A stretch of DNA of 64,000 nt from Vitis vinifera. Taxonomy: Eukaryota; Streptophyta; Magnoliopsida; Vitales; Vitaceae. Numbering within the stretch: the first letter of the stretch is position 1; the number at the start of each line of letters is the position of its first letter. Location: contig NC_081823.1 of assembly GCF_030704535.1 (NCBI RefSeq), forward strand, positions 22,503,001 through 22,567,000. The letters run 5' to 3'. The notes below the pieces were generated by a model. The model had not been told where the DNA came from. It did no database searches and saw only the letters and a list, made by a program, of their open reading frames with translations. Position numbers and translations under genes: made by a program. Below, piece after piece: positions 27,626-42,953 of this stretch.

Positions 27626-28214
27626 CTGAAGACAACTGATTGATGCAGTTCCGTATAGAAAGGGTCAGTCATCCGCTCGTACTATGATCAGTCCATGCAA
27701 GGAAGTGACACAAGCTATTCTAGCAAGTCTTCTGTGGAGGAAGGAAGCCAGGGAGTGAGTTTGTCAAATGCTCGACAAGCCGCTACATTAGCGGCGCATA
27801 AACCATGTTCGTCAACCAAGTTTGTTCAATGGAAACCCATAAGAGATGATATAATACCTTCATCTTTATCCGATATGCGTGGCAATTACTTAAGCATACC
27901 ATCAGGGGATTTTTATCAACAAAAACTGGTGGCAACACGTGACAGGCGAATGACATGATTCTCGAGGAGTTAGACGACGGACTGATGTTGTTTCCCACTG
28001 GGAGAGCTTTAGAGGGAATAGGGGTGGAGAGCCATTACCCAGCCCAACAAGACTGATATCATCGTTATGGATGCGCTTTCTCAGCATTTATCCTCAGGCT
28101 CAGCTCCCTAAAACAATAACATGACCTGGGAGGATAAATTGAATCTAATAAATAGAAGCTTACACTAACCGGCTCAACACGAACCCCATACGAGAATGAG
28201 TCTGCAATTTCGTC

Positions 28215-28305
28215 TGCTTTTTAGTGCTAGCTGAACGTAAAGTAATGGCTTTTGTACAATGTCGAAAGGGTCCTGATGTAGTGGGATCGTTCGGTGGCAA
28301 AGAGG
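28215..28305 (+). pseudogene. nad1: nad1 exon 1 fragment (mitochondrial)
   Basis: Reads [20 protein letters not shown] then GSFG, after which homology stops abruptly. This is the conserved membrane-loop segment of mitochondrial NADH dehydrogenase subunit 1. The usual Arg-Arg pair after VQ is Cys-Arg here, a CGT to TGT type change expected for methylated cytosine decay in nuclear DNA. The chloroplast ndhA protein is related but its wording differs, so nad1 is preferred. Confidence 0.85.
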
Positions 28306-28639
28306 TAAGCGCAGAAGGAAGAGGCGGGATAAGCAAAAGGAGTGGATTGGATATTTCGAGATGGATGAGTCAATTAGGCCTTTCTTGGATCCTGAATTAT
28401 AAGGGTTGCCCATAAGCTTCAGAACACTATAAAGAAGCGGCTGCGCTGCTAAGCTAGCTGCACCAGTCCATCTGTCGGTAGGGCGGGATTTCTTTGCAAA
28501 GGAGGATTTCTTGGCTTAAGGTAAGGGATCGAAGCTAGGCTAGGGTCATTGAATATCAACAGGGCCGTCGAGCTATTGAGGAATTCTTACTTATCGAATA
28601 ATGATTTGACGCAAGTTTGTAATTATCAGGATTTGCTTA

Positions 28640-28830
28640 AACGGGAGCTCCTCTAAGTGTTCCAGTCGGTGGAGCGACTCTCGGACGAATTTTCAATGTG
28701 CTTGGAGAGCCTGTTGATAATTTAGGTCCTGTAGATACTCGCACAACATCTCCTATTCATAGATCTGCGCCCGCCTTTATACAGTTAGATACAAAATTAT
28801 CTATTTTTGAAACAGGAATTCAAGCAAAGG
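28640..28830 (+). pseudogene. atpB: atpB fragment (plastid-derived)
   Basis: Encodes [20 protein letters not shown], then [19 protein letters not shown] and [18 protein letters not shown], colinear with the plastid ATP synthase beta subunit N-terminal third. It ends before the Walker A motif. Roughly 60 codons are intact. It cannot make a working subunit. Confidence 0.92.
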
Positions 28831-29335
28831 TATTTCACTCTTATTCCGGCATTTGAAAAAATCCGCTATTACTTACTGCTTTTAAGGGCTTTTTGCAAGG
28901 AATGGTTAGGACAGAGCATAGCCCCTTGGAAGGAGAACTCTCTAAAGGAGTCGAGTTCAAGGCATCAATAGTCGTCCTCTCCCTCACCCAACTCATCGGA
29001 TACTAAAACAGCTATTAGGGCCACACTCGTAAAACAAATAAGCAAATAAGGAAAAAGGGCTATCTTTTCCTTCCAAGTCCATAGGTGAGATGAAGAAGAA
29101 AATGGAATGTGAATGCCGGGGGGAAGAGGGCTAATGAAAGAGTACTAGTGCCTCTTCACTCAAAGAGCCTTTCGGAGCATGTGCGAGTGAGGGAATAATG
29201 GAGCAAGCAATAGGAAATGGCGTGGGCACCGCCACTAAGACTGAATGAATGCGGGCAAAAGCTATTACTTTCTTGATTCATTTATTTGTTATATACGAAA
29301 TGAGGTCTTCCCTGTCAGTCACTGGTTCAATTCTA

Positions 29336-31660
<2,325 letters not shown>

Positions 31661-34600
31661 AAGAGATATCAAATACCTAAAATCTTTCGATTGCTGGCTT
31701 TTCTTTGGTCTTGAAACCCAATTGATGGAGAAGAAGGGAGGGTGAAGGCTTTGGTTTCTCTCTCTTTGGATGAAAGACAACTCATGTCAAAAGTGATGGA
31801 AACCCTAACCCATAAGGGGTATTTATAGGGTCCTCTTAGTGGGCTTAAGTGACTTGACACTTATTGGAGCCAAAATATGTGCTATAATGGCACATATTCG
31901 ATATGATTTGTGTACCAAAGGACACTTAACCTAAATAGAAGCTAAGACCCTTTCCATGAGTTTAACTTGTATTTTAGAGATTTATCTCAGGTTTAAGGGA
32001 AGAAAAGGTGCAAGTTGAATCACTTTAGATTTTGAAAGATCAAGAAAGGGTTAAATGAGGAAATAAGTGAGTCAAGACTCATGGACCATGAGGAAAGGTA
32101 AGACGAGGATATCATGAGTTTGGAGGATGAGAAATGACCATTATGGAGTAAGAAAGAAGACAAGAAAACAAGGGAAATGAGGCATGAAGCAAGATTTAGC
32201 TGAATGAAAATTTAGAACTCTAAAATCTAATGGCAACATATATTCTAAATTTGAGGACAAATTTGGAGCACTTCTCAGAGTCCATTTTATACATACTATA
32301 TATTGTTTCGAAGCTTGGAAGTCAAGAGTCCAACGATTCAAAGGGTATTCTAATTGAAGCTGAAATGAAGAAGTTAGACCATTTGAAGACAAATGCACAA
32401 AACTGAATGGTCATTTCGCAATGATTTCGAAATTCACTTCGAAATGACCCCAATTTCGAATTCACCCACTATCACTTTGATGTTTCACTTCTTCTACCTC
32501 GGGAATTGCATCTAGGGCACTCTATCCGCCCTAAGTGGACCCTACATGACTAGAAATCACCATTTTATTATTTTTAATCATTTTTAGGTAATTATTTTGT
32601 AATAAGCAGCCAATGAGAGTGTGCCACATGTTAGGTAATTGATGATATTATATAAACTCTCTTAGTTCTAGGTTTTAGGGATCTTGGATATTTTTCCAAA
32701 GACTTGGACATTGAGGGTGGAAGAAGATGAGAACTTTGGTTTGTTTTCTTGTTCTTCTTTATTAAATATATTGTTTTTAGTTTTTTTTTATTCAAATTAT
32801 GGATTTTTACCCTATTATGAATTGTGAATGTGACATCACCCCTTTAAGAGGCTAAGAAGCCAACTTGGGGCTTGAAGCATGAAAACCTAAGGGGTAGGAA
32901 ACCTATAGAGACAATGGGTAAATTATTATAACAATAAGATTAATTATTGGTTGGGTGACAATTTATTAATTTTTTTTATCATTTCCTTGTGAGTTAGTTT
33001 AGGGAATGATATAGTAGGTTATTATCCGATACTAGTGATTCTTGGTAATTCTTGATCATTAGTTATCCTCGTCTTCCCTATCGTTATTTGCCCCAAAACA
33101 AAGCTATAAGGAGTATGAAGGTTAAAAAGCCAAATCTTAAACTAGTAATCAATCTCATTCATTTGATGGTTTAAGGAATTTGTTTTAAAAAGGAAAAATT
33201 AGGTTTCAGATGCAATTTTGAGTTATAGAACTCAACTTGATCGCGAACGGCCAAGGATCACAAAACCCTAAGATCGTATTACTTAAAAGACCTTTGTTTT
33301 CTTTAATTTCTATACCCTAGGTTGGATTGTGGAAAACCCCAAACTTGAATAAATCGAATTTAAAATCAATATTCATTTAGTTATTAATTTAATTTAATTT
33401 ATTTAGTTTCACATTATTCACATATTGTTTTTCACTTTAGGATTTAAACAAAAGCAATTCATTTATTCTAGTATTGACAATTTCCATAAGCCAATCCTTG
33501 AGAACGATACCTGAAGTACTACAAAATCCGTAGTAACTCTTTCTCTAGTTTTTCTTGACCAGAGTTGCTATGTAAAAAGGTTAAGTATTTTGGTACAACA
33601 TAGAAGTTCGGTCAGGTACCACTAAAGGCTTGGGTCACTTAATTTAGTGCAAAATGTGTCCTAATTGTTTAATTAACCTAATAAGGCTTACTAATTAATC
33701 AATTAGTCAAATCTAAAGACTTTGTTTACTAAGCCTTGTACAATCTTATGTAATTATCAAAATACCCTTATACACAAAAGTGAACCTAAAGCCAATCCAA
33801 CCTTAATAAACTATGTCATTGAGGTATATGAGCTCGAGTAGGGACCACTAAGACCTATAGGACAGTGTTGGCTTCCTTAAAATTCACTTTTGAAGTTGAT
33901 TTAACATCCCATTACAGATAATCAACCGCACTCTAATACCCTATATAAATAACAACGAGACACTAAGTGATTAGGTTTGTGAACTATTATCCACTGTGTT
34001 AAGTATCCCCATGAACTGGTGTTTGTAATCTAATAAAGTGAAAAATATTATCCTTTCAAGATTACTTTTACTATCCTTGAATTACAAATCCTCCTATTGT
34101 GTGTTCAATTGACATGTCTTAGCTTTCAAAGAGCCTATGTCAAGTTTCACTTAAGGAACTACTATGACCATAGTTTACATGAGCACACCTCTTTAGGATC
34201 ACCCAAGGGGACATTCTATCTTAATCTCATGAGATATCATGGTGCCTTTATTGAAAATGCCTATTGCTATTGGCTTTCGTCAATAGTGACCAAATCTAGA
34301 AAGAATATATGATCAACTTATGATCTCACTCGTAGGTCAAAACCACCACTAACTTTAGCATAAGCTCAATATTCTCTTAAGGTTGAGAGGCAACACAATA
34401 AAGCAACGTGGTGAAGTCATAACTACTTAATAGCCTTATGTCATAACTCATTGTAAGTTTTGTCCAATGTATAACTATACACACTAGTGTACTTACTATG
34501 GGCAATCGATGGCTAAGACCAATCGTCATTCCAATTAGGAGATATCACTACAACCTCTAAATGGGTTGTCTAAGCCCATGAATTGACTGTGAATATGTCA

Positions 34601-35240
34601 TCTACTTGCAAGGAACTCATGACTTGAATCTTCTGTGCAATTCCTAATGCACCAAAGTCACGTACAATGGAAAAAATGAATGTCAAAATGTTTTATAAGG
34701 TATAATGCATGGAATTATGATAGATAAAAGTGAACTTAGAATTTATTAATAAATAATAAAATCCAAAGTTTATTACATCATATCATACTATGAATCCAAA
34801 AACTCCTTCTAAAAGGTCTTTAAAAATGGCCTAAGAGTCAATACCAAACCGTGTAACAAGCAAACCACCAAGGAACTTGATGAACATCAAAGTAGAAAGG
34901 GGATCCTACATGTGCACTACATTAAAATGCATCCTCACCATGTAAAGCCAATCTATTTCTGCAGAAACTGAAGCTCTGTGATTTCTTTAGGATGAGACGT
35001 CCTTCTCTTACTCTGTCATAGAAATTAGATGGGAGAACCATAGACATACACAAAACTATCTATTTAAGGAAGGGACATTCTAGGACCATGTTGTATTTCC
35101 ACATCCTAGGAATCAATTGCATACTTCATGATTGACAAATATAAGGGTTGGAGCAATAAAATGGGATAGAAATCGGTTTTAGGCTTAATCCCAGATGAAA
35201 TTAGCTTAGTTTTTTAGGAAAAAGGATAATGTGCCAGTGG
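31661..35240. repeat. LTR-retrotransposon-derived non-coding DNA
   Basis: No coding region. 32230-32470 shares wording with the insert in the ULP intron at 56610-56790 ('cttctcagagtcca', 'gaagtcaagagtccaacg', 'gctgaaatgaagaag', and a motif with 'atttcgcaatg'). 33460-33540 carries 'ccttgagaacgatacctgaa', a phrase common just outside Gypsy LTRs. 33580-34700 and 34700-35240 are AT-rich, with no ORF showing family resemblance. Element boundaries could not be set. Confidence 0.4.
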
Positions 35241-35244
35241 AAAA

Positions 35245-36226
35245 TTAGCTTACCCTCCTAAATAAACAAAGTGCAAGGGTGCTCAACCCCTGAAAATAAG
35301 AACATACCTCATAATTCTTCATCTTAAGGATCAAGCACAAGAAAAAAAAAATGAATAGGTCTAATATATGCAAATGTTTCTTACCGTTTTTTGTAGCCAC
35401 TTTTGCCACAACATCCACTACAGATTTCTGAAGCCCAATTATTGTGACTCGCTTTTCATTGATGAATTTAGTGGCTAGATTACCACCCAAGGCAACATGA
35501 TCCATGGAGTGTATGACCTTCCCATTAAAGATATTTGGCCCCTTGTTGATCGAAAAATCAGGAATGTTTGGTAGATCATTGTACTTTCCAATGCAAAGAA
35601 TAACAAAATCCACTTCATAAAGTTGAAATCAATGTGCAAGACAAAAGGGTTGTCTCTATTTCTATCTGTTTCAACCATTTTTGTACACTCCATTCTTCAC
35701 ATTGTGCAATAAACCCATAACAAATATATTTAGCTATAATTCCACTAAAATAAACAGATCAGTAAATGAAACATCATATAAGGTTCTGTACTTACCTGAG
35801 TCACCACTAGTGGATGCCTAGTGACCTTCACAGTGATGTTCCATTTTCCAGTAGGTTAAAAGGGCCCATAAGTGCCACCCTAGAGATCTCGAGAAGGAAA
35901 ATCTTCATTGCAGGGTTTAAAATAGTCTATATTGATGACTCTGGAGCTGAATCTTATCTAAGGGAGGATGTTGAAGTGAAGGGCATAGGCTTTAAGATAC
36001 GCCATCACTTGGTTGTAGTAAGGGAAAGTCTTGGTCCTGCAAAATCCGAGAAACAGTGATAGGATATTGGAGTTTGTAGCTTGGTGGATTCAATTGTTTG
36101 AGACCAAACCCCTCTTATACTGCTTTTGGATTCAAAGACAATGGGATTGAAGCCCTTCTCTATTGCATATTTGCATGCAAGTAGGCCACTGATTCCAACA
36201 CCAACGATGGCAATTCGCTTATCCAT
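35245..36226 (-). pseudogene. Flavin-containing monooxygenase pseudogene (FMO, N-terminal part)
   Basis: The start codon at 36226 is followed by [20 protein letters not shown], with the FAD-binding GxGxxG at residues 9-14, then [16 protein letters not shown] 1-nt shift near 36020 and three in-frame stops (including TAG for the conserved Trp of DLWGGT) break exon 1, which ends at a good GTAAG donor (exon edge 35796). Exon 2 (about 35386-35690) retains VDFVILCIG and the NADPH-site-like GLQKSVVD, ending at another GTAAG donor. The C-terminal half of the roughly 500-residue family is not found. Plant FMOs act in defence (FMO1 type), glucosinolate or auxin metabolism; this copy is dead. Confidence 0.85.
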
Positions 36227-36389
36227 TTGTGTCCAAAACTGGGGATTGCATTGAGAAATCTAAGGGAGCTTTAAAATCACTATTGTTCAGATATCAGTGG
36301 TTTAGCTGACTCTGTCATGAAGTCCTTGTAATATCAATGACAATTGAAAAGGTGTATCTGAATTCAGTTGGTTGGAGGACAAAAATAAG

Positions 36390-39300
36390 CAAAGCATGCC
36401 ACCCTTTTTAATCTCACTGGCATATAATGGGGCAACTTATCACGAAAAAACTTAATAATCTCATTGGCATTTGCATTACACCCTTCCTTCGACTTCACAA
36501 ATGCACATGGTGTCTCTACTCAGTAGTCATCAGGCTTTCCTACCACAACTGCCTCAAAGATTGTTGGGTGACTAAAAAACAAAGCGTCTACCTTAATTGT
36601 GCTTATATTCTCTCCCCTAGAAATGATGATATCCTTTGAATGATCCTTTAACTCTATGTAGCCATCATGATGTTTCACTCCCAAGTCCTTGCTACGAAAC
36701 CACCCGTTTTCTAAGGCTTCCTATGTTGCTTTAATATTTATTATTCCTATTTTGTGGTTTTTTTTTTTTTTTTTTTTTTGTCATATGAGTGTATGGAAAC
36801 ACATTTTTTTAAGTATCCATTCATCACAGTGTTGTCTCTGAACATAACCTCACCTACGGCTTTGGCGTCAGGTGGTACGCTCTTCATAGTAATAAGGTCT
36901 TTTATGTCAATCTCCTCCATGCCAAGATGATGCAACCCTTGCCAGGCTTTGATCTTTGCTTGCTTCTTAGGAGGCAAAAGATCCTACTCAGGTTTCCAAG
37001 TGCAAACGCTTCCAGGACCATAGGTTACTATCAAGCCATATGAGTGACTTATCCCAAATCCTAGTTCTTTCATTTTGAAAAGTACTCATGGAAGTGGAGG
37101 GGTGAAGGGGCACGACTTGTCATTGCAGCCACCTTGATTGGAACTAGCCTTTGACCACTGACTGGAGTGTTAATGATCATGTTTAAAATAGTGGGTGTAG
37201 CACCCATATGGGTGGCCTTGTGTTGAGCAATACTTTCAAATATTCCCTTTACTGTCACATTTCTTAAGAAGACATTGATGCACCCTAGGCTGCCACACCC
37301 CAAGTGAGGCGCCACCCATTGCAGTGAAACATGGAAGCAGCCCACAAATTAACAGACATTGGGCCCATTTCATTAAGGAGAATAACTGCTAGGGAATTGA
37401 GGTAGGCACCTCTATGGCTATAAATAAACACCTGTTGGACTAGATGTTTTTAAGCTTAAAGATGTAATTAGTTAGGATATTATTTTATTTCTAGTCTTTT
37501 AGCTCCATAGTTAGGCACCTCTATAGTTGGTTAGGATGTGTATCTTTTACTTGTATATAATGTTTGCTCTGTTATTGTAGAAGACCACTAAGATAAATAA
37601 TATCAACATCTTTTCCTCTCATCTCTTTCTATTTCCCTCTGTTTCATCACTTCTTTCATCTTAGTATCAGAGCCTCCATGGCTTCTTTCAATAAGACCTC
37701 CGAATCACCTTCTGCTAGCACTGTGAATGTACAAAACCCATTATCTCAGTCAAACAACCTTCATCCACCAGTAAACACACCCTCTTTTTCTTTCCCGTCT
37801 ATGAATCAACCTCTCATAGTAAAGTTGGATAATAGGAACTACCTCATCTGGAATAATCAGCTTCTGAATGTCATCATCACTAACGAACTCGATGATTTCA
37901 TTGACGGATCTCGACATTGCCCTCCTCGATTCCTCAATCTGCAACAACAAATCATCAATCCAGAGTACTCGGTCTGGCAAAGATACAATCGACTTTTGAT
38001 GAGTTGGGCTATATGCATCCTTGTCCAAAGATATAATGGCTCAGATTGTTGTGTATTCAACAGTAGTGGAGATTTGGAACACCCTTAATCAGATTTACTT
38101 TACCTTTTCTATGGCACTAGTTACCGAGCTTCACACCAAACTTCAAACGCTTAGGAAAGATGAACTCTCAACTAGTGAATATATTCAAAAGCTCAAATCC
38201 ATTTGCAATAGTCTTGCAGCAATAGGAAAACCAGTTTATGAGAAAGAGCATCTCATCTATTTGTTCAATGGATTAGAACGTGAGTATAATCCTTTTGTTA
38301 CATCCATTCAAAATCGATCTGACCAACCAACTCTTGAGCAAATCCATAGCCTATTGCTTAGCTATTACTTTCGTCTTGAACAACAAAACTCTATTTCTCT
38401 CAATTCTGCCCAAGTCCATATGGCTCATCTAAACAAGAAACCTTATAAATCAACTCCTCAACTTACATTCAATCACATTCACATTCAACCTAGATACTCT
38501 CCTCCAACTTTTAAGCCAACCACTAGTCAATATCAACCCAACATTTTGGGCAAACCACAACCACGACAACCTCAATCTCAATGGAAACCACATTTTTCAA
38601 TCCAGAATCAAAAGTCTCAGTGCCAAATTTGTGGTAACTTTGGACACGCTACTCTTATTTGCTTCCATCACACAAATTTGAACTATCCATCCCAACTTTC
38701 TCCTAAATCTTTCAATGTTGTTCTCACCATAAATTCCCAACTCTCTAATCCTCTAGAATTTTCTTTCTCTACAATGGCTCATTCTTCTGTTACGCATAAG
38801 ACTGTTCCCGATACAAATTGGTACATGGACTCAGGTGCTACACATTAATTTACTCCGGAAATCAACATGCTTGACACTGTGACACCATTTAGTGTTTCAG
38901 ATCAGGTGACAATTGGGAACGGTAAGTAACTCTGTATCTCACATCTTGGTACTTCAAAAATACCATCCTCGTACTTCAAAAATACCATCCTCGTATTCTC
39001 CTCTTGTTCTACATCAAGTCTATCACACTCTAAAAATTTCAAATAATCTTATTAGTGTTACAAAATTGTGTTATGATAATAAAGTTTTTATTGAATTTTA
39101 TGCCACTCATTTTCTTGTCAAGGATCAGGTTCGAAGAGGGTTCTCCTTCAGGGTCAGCTTGATAATGCCTTATACAAAGTTCAATCCTCATTCTTTCCTT
39201 CTAGTGTTTCATTTTCTCCTCGAGTTTTCATAGCCAACATCAAGGATCCAAATCTATGGCACTAGAGACTAGGCTACCCAGCTTTATATGTTGTTAATCA

Positions 39301-42300
39301 AATCTTGGATTCTTGTAATATTGCTTGAACACATAAAATTCGTCTTAATTTTTGTAATTCTTGTCAATTAGCAAATAGCCACATGCTTCTTTTTCCTCTA
39401 TTTCCATCTATTACAGCAAAACCTTTTGAGTTAATTCATACAGACCTATGGGGTCCTTCTCCTGTTCGCTCTATTTCTGGTGCTCGTTATTTTTTACTTT
39501 TTATTGATGATCATACTCGTTTTACTTGGTTTTATTTGCTCAAAACAAAAGATGAAGCATATCCTACTTTTCTCAAGTTTCAAGTTCTCATTGAAAATCA
39601 ATTTAATAGCAAGATTAGGGTTGTCCAATCTGATTAGGGAGGTGAGTTTCGATCTCTCTCCATGATGTTTTCTAATATGGGCATTGTCCATCGTTTATCT
39701 TGTCCATATACACAACACAACAGAATGAGCGGGTTGAGAGAAAAAATCTTCATGTGGTTGAAATGGGATTATCCTTTCTTACTCACTCGAGTATGCTCCT
39801 ATCTTATTGGCCTTATGCCTTTTAAACTGCCACTTACTTTATTGATCGTCTCCCTACCCCTGTGCTGCACCATCAATCCCCTTACTTCGCATCTATCGCA
39901 AACTCCCAGTTTATACTCATCTTAAGGTTTTTGGTTCCTCTTGTTTTCCATATATGCGCCCTTATACTACCCATAAACTCTAATACACCTCTAGAGTGTG
40001 CTTTTCTTGGTTACAGTTCACACCACAAAGGTTATTTATGTCTTGACATTCATTCCGATAGGGTGTTTATTTCTTGCCATGTGATTTTTAATGAGGATTT
40101 TTTTCCATTCCAGAATTTGTCATCTTCTCATTCTCCGTCTATTTCTTTTTCCTCTTCCTTATCAGTTCCTCTATCCATTCCCTTGTCTCTCAGCTCCCTA
40201 TCTCTTCCTACTTCTCCATCTATACCTCATTCTTTTTCCTTTTTTTCTTCTACCTCTAGTACTTGTTCACGTCTCGTTGCCCTTATCTCATTTTTTTTTT
40301 CACACTATGTGTTTCCATTTGTTCCACCTTCTTCTCCTCTTCCTCCTTTCTCGGTAGTGGACCTGCTTGTACCTAGTATGAATACAGATTTACTTGTTTC
40401 TTATCGCACTCACAATATCATCTTATGGTGACCAGGTCTAAGGCTGGTATCTATAAGCCTAAACTGTTGTTGAGTGTCTCCACAAGTTTTCTTATCGAGC
40501 CTACTTCATTTCTCCAAGCTATTAAAGATCATTCATGGAAGCAGGCCATGGAATTGGAATTTGTTGCCTTTCAGCACAACAAGACCTGGCATCTTATTTC
40601 TTCACCTTCCTCATGCAAGATAATCGATTGTAAATGAGTCTATAAGCTAAAGCTTTAGCCTGATGACTAAATTCAGAGATACAAGGCCCATTTAGTAGCT
40701 AAGGGTTATCATCAAACGCATGTATTGACTACTTCGACACATTCATCCCTATTGTCAAGTCTTCTACTATCCGTATTGTGCTTAGCCTTGCTCTTTCACA
40801 GAATTGGTGTGTTAGATAACTGGATGTTCATAATGCCTTTTTACATAGCAACTTGGCTAAAGATGTTTTCATGGAACAACCACCTGGATTTGTTGATCCT
40901 TTTTATCCTACTCATGTATGCAAGTTGGATAAGTCTCTCTACGACCTTAAATAACCACCCCCGGCTTGGTATACTAAGTTTAATAATTTTCTGCTACACT
41001 TGGGATTTATTACTTCTAAATATGACATTTCTTTATTTATTTGTCATTCTTCTCATGGGTTACTTCTTGTTCTTGTATATGTGGATGATATAATAGTCAT
41101 TGGGAGCCACTCTACTCAAGTTACTCACCTTATCTAACAATTGCATCATCAGTTTTCTTTAAAGGGTCTTGGTCCTCTACACTATTTTTTAGGCTTGGAG
41201 GTTCATTGCACCCCTACTGGTATCCACCTCAGCCAAGCAAAGTATATCACTAATCTCTTTACCCGAGCTGCTATGTTGGATGCCAAGCCATGTCCCACTC
41301 CTATGTCCTTCAACACAAATTTCTCTCTTCATGATGGTATGACTCTTGAAAATGGTTCAAATTATCGAAGTTTTGTTGGTGTCCTTAAGTATTGTACCAT
41401 GACACGCCCAGATATAGGTTTTACAGAAAATAAAATGTGTCAATTCATGCACCACCCTCTGATGTTCACTGGTAGGCTGTTAAATGCATTCTTCGGTACC
41501 TAAAGGGCACATCTCATTTTGGTCTTTTCCTACAGCCTTCCCTGGACTTCAACATCACTTGCTATACAGATGCCGACTAGGCCTCTTGCCCCGATGACAG
41601 GTGTAGCACCAGTGGATACTGCCTCTTTCTTGGCTCCAATCTGGTTTCTTGGTCATCTTCCAAACAAAAAGTGGTATCCTGATCCAACACCAAATCAAAG
41701 TACCGAGGGGTAGCAAATAGGGCTGCTAAAATTGCTTGGATTGAATCTTTTCTTCATGAACTTTTCATTACTCCCACTCAATCTCCCCTCATTCTCTGTG
41801 ACAATAACAGTGCAACATACTTAGCTGCCAATCTTTTTTGCATGCCTGAACCAAACATGTGGAAATCGACTACCACTTTATTCAGGAACGTGTTTTTCAA
41901 CGCTCTCTCTCTAGTCTTTTAGCTCCACGTGTACAGTTGGTTAGGATGTGTATCTTCTGTTTGTATAGAATGCTTACTTTGTTATTATAGAAGACCATTG
42001 AGATAAATAATATCAACATCTTTTCCTCCCATCTCTCTCTATTTCCCTCTGTTTCATCACCTCTTTCATCTGATGTAATGCCTGAAAGGTAATTCATTGT
42101 GATAGGATCTCATTTATCATTTGGCCATCTAATATCAAAATCAATTTTCCCTAAAGTTTCTTATAGTGGGTTGGAGTTTATCACACTACCGCATTAGCAC
42201 TAGATGGGACATCTTGGTTCTTGTCTTGGATAGAATTTCTAGTGTTACCTGAGTAGAATCAAGAAGTTAGCAGTCTACAAAAACCATTTCGGCCTTTGAA

Positions 42301-42460
42301 TGTTTCAGTAATGTCGACACCATTGCTGAATCATGATGTATATTTAAGGTACAAAGAGCAGCCCTAGCCATTGGAACCCCAAAATGTAGCTCATTCATTG
42401 CTGGAAGAGGTGATCTCATATTTCTTAGTTTGCGAAGATGCATTGTTAGCTACTTCATTC
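36390..42460 (-). pseudogene. Acyl-activating enzyme (AMP-binding, AAE1-like) pseudogene split by a Copia element
   Basis: Pieces of a peroxisomal-type acyl-CoA synthetase lie in the right order on the minus strand on both sides of a Copia insertion. From 42460 down to 42069: [34 protein letters not shown], then the AMP-binding MNYLSGITSDE. From 37432 down to 37070: [41 protein letters not shown]. From 37075 to 36745: KELGFGISHSYGL, TYGPGSVCTW, a stop, then PPKKQAKIKA and GEVMFRDNTVMNGYLK. After a probable intron carrying a T tract, 36740-36390 gives [26 protein letters not shown] and ENISTIKVD. Stops and frameshifts occur in all parts. The intron shows it is not a processed copy. Confidence 0.88.
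37433..42068 (+). mobile_element. Degenerate Copia retrotransposon inserted in the AAE pseudogene
   Basis: The 5' LTR (37433 to about 37658) begins TGTTGGAC and is followed by a tagtatcagagcc primer-binding site for initiator Met tRNA (37662-37674). Gag starts at 37678 and shifts frame near 38020, continuing to a CCHC knuckle in CQICGNFGHATLICFHH. The protease-like WYMDSGATH then meets a stop at 38846-38848. The integrase core is seen at 39400-39640 (HTDLWGPSPVRS, DDHTRFTW). RT lies at 40430-41100 with YVDDIIVIGS, and RNase H at 41140-41890. Stops are frequent. The 3' LTR (about 41914-42068) lacks its first 70 or so bases and is joined directly to the pol end, so a deletion removed the polypurine tract. 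The pol wording matches a common grape Copia family. Confidence 0.88.
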
Positions 42461-42479
42461 ATTCACTTTCCACATTAAG

Positions 42480-42953
42480 GCCAAATCTAAACCTATGTTA
42501 GAATTTTTTTTATTTCCTCTCGTAATTCTCTATTTTTCCTCTATTGTGATTATGCAATTGTTAAGGGTTCAAATTATATGCTTTTGTATTGGAATTTGTA
42601 TTATTTAATAAATATGTCATTTTTAAATTAATTTTAAAATATTTATCAATAATTATAAAACAAGGACACAATATAAATTAAATTAATATATATATCAATG
42701 AGAAAAAAAAATTATCTTTTAAAAAATTTTAGGAGGAAGTCGGATTAATATCAATAAGAAAAAGCATTTTTTAAAAAAAATTTATATGAAGATAATTGTG
42801 TTGAGAGTTATTTATGTTATTTTATATATTTATATATTACTAATAAAATAAGACGTGTCATTGGCATGTCATTAACATCAATTATATATATATATATATA
42901 TATAATGTTAAAATATTATAGGAGGTAAAATAAGACGTGTCTATTATATATAT
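42480..42953. other. AT-rich spacer
   Basis: No gene. A (TA)n tract lies at 42884-42904. The 15-bp phrase aaaataagacgtgtc occurs at 42846-42860 and again at 42927-42941, close to the left LTR of the next Copia element. Nothing further recognised. Confidence 0.45.

Larger units (their letters stand above)
27269..29335. other. Nuclear insert of organellar (mitochondrial-type) DNA
   Basis: About 2.07 kb of distinctly GC-richer DNA lies inside copy B, whose sequence resumes at 29336. It carries a plastid matK piece, a mitochondrial nad1 exon-1 piece and a plastid atpB piece. Plastid fragments beside a mitochondrial gene fit a mitochondrial donor, because plant mitochondrial genomes contain transferred plastid DNA. 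The open stretches here (27695-27958 and 28224-28415) are not nuclear genes. The unassigned intervals look like mitochondrial intergenic DNA, but I recognise no gene in them. Confidence 0.8.

Noticed and set aside
27695-27958. 87-codon open frame
   Set aside because: It lies within the organellar insert and matches no gene I recognise; composition and context do not support a nuclear gene.
28224-28415. 63-codon open frame
   Set aside because: It is the nad1 fragment followed by unrelated sequence.
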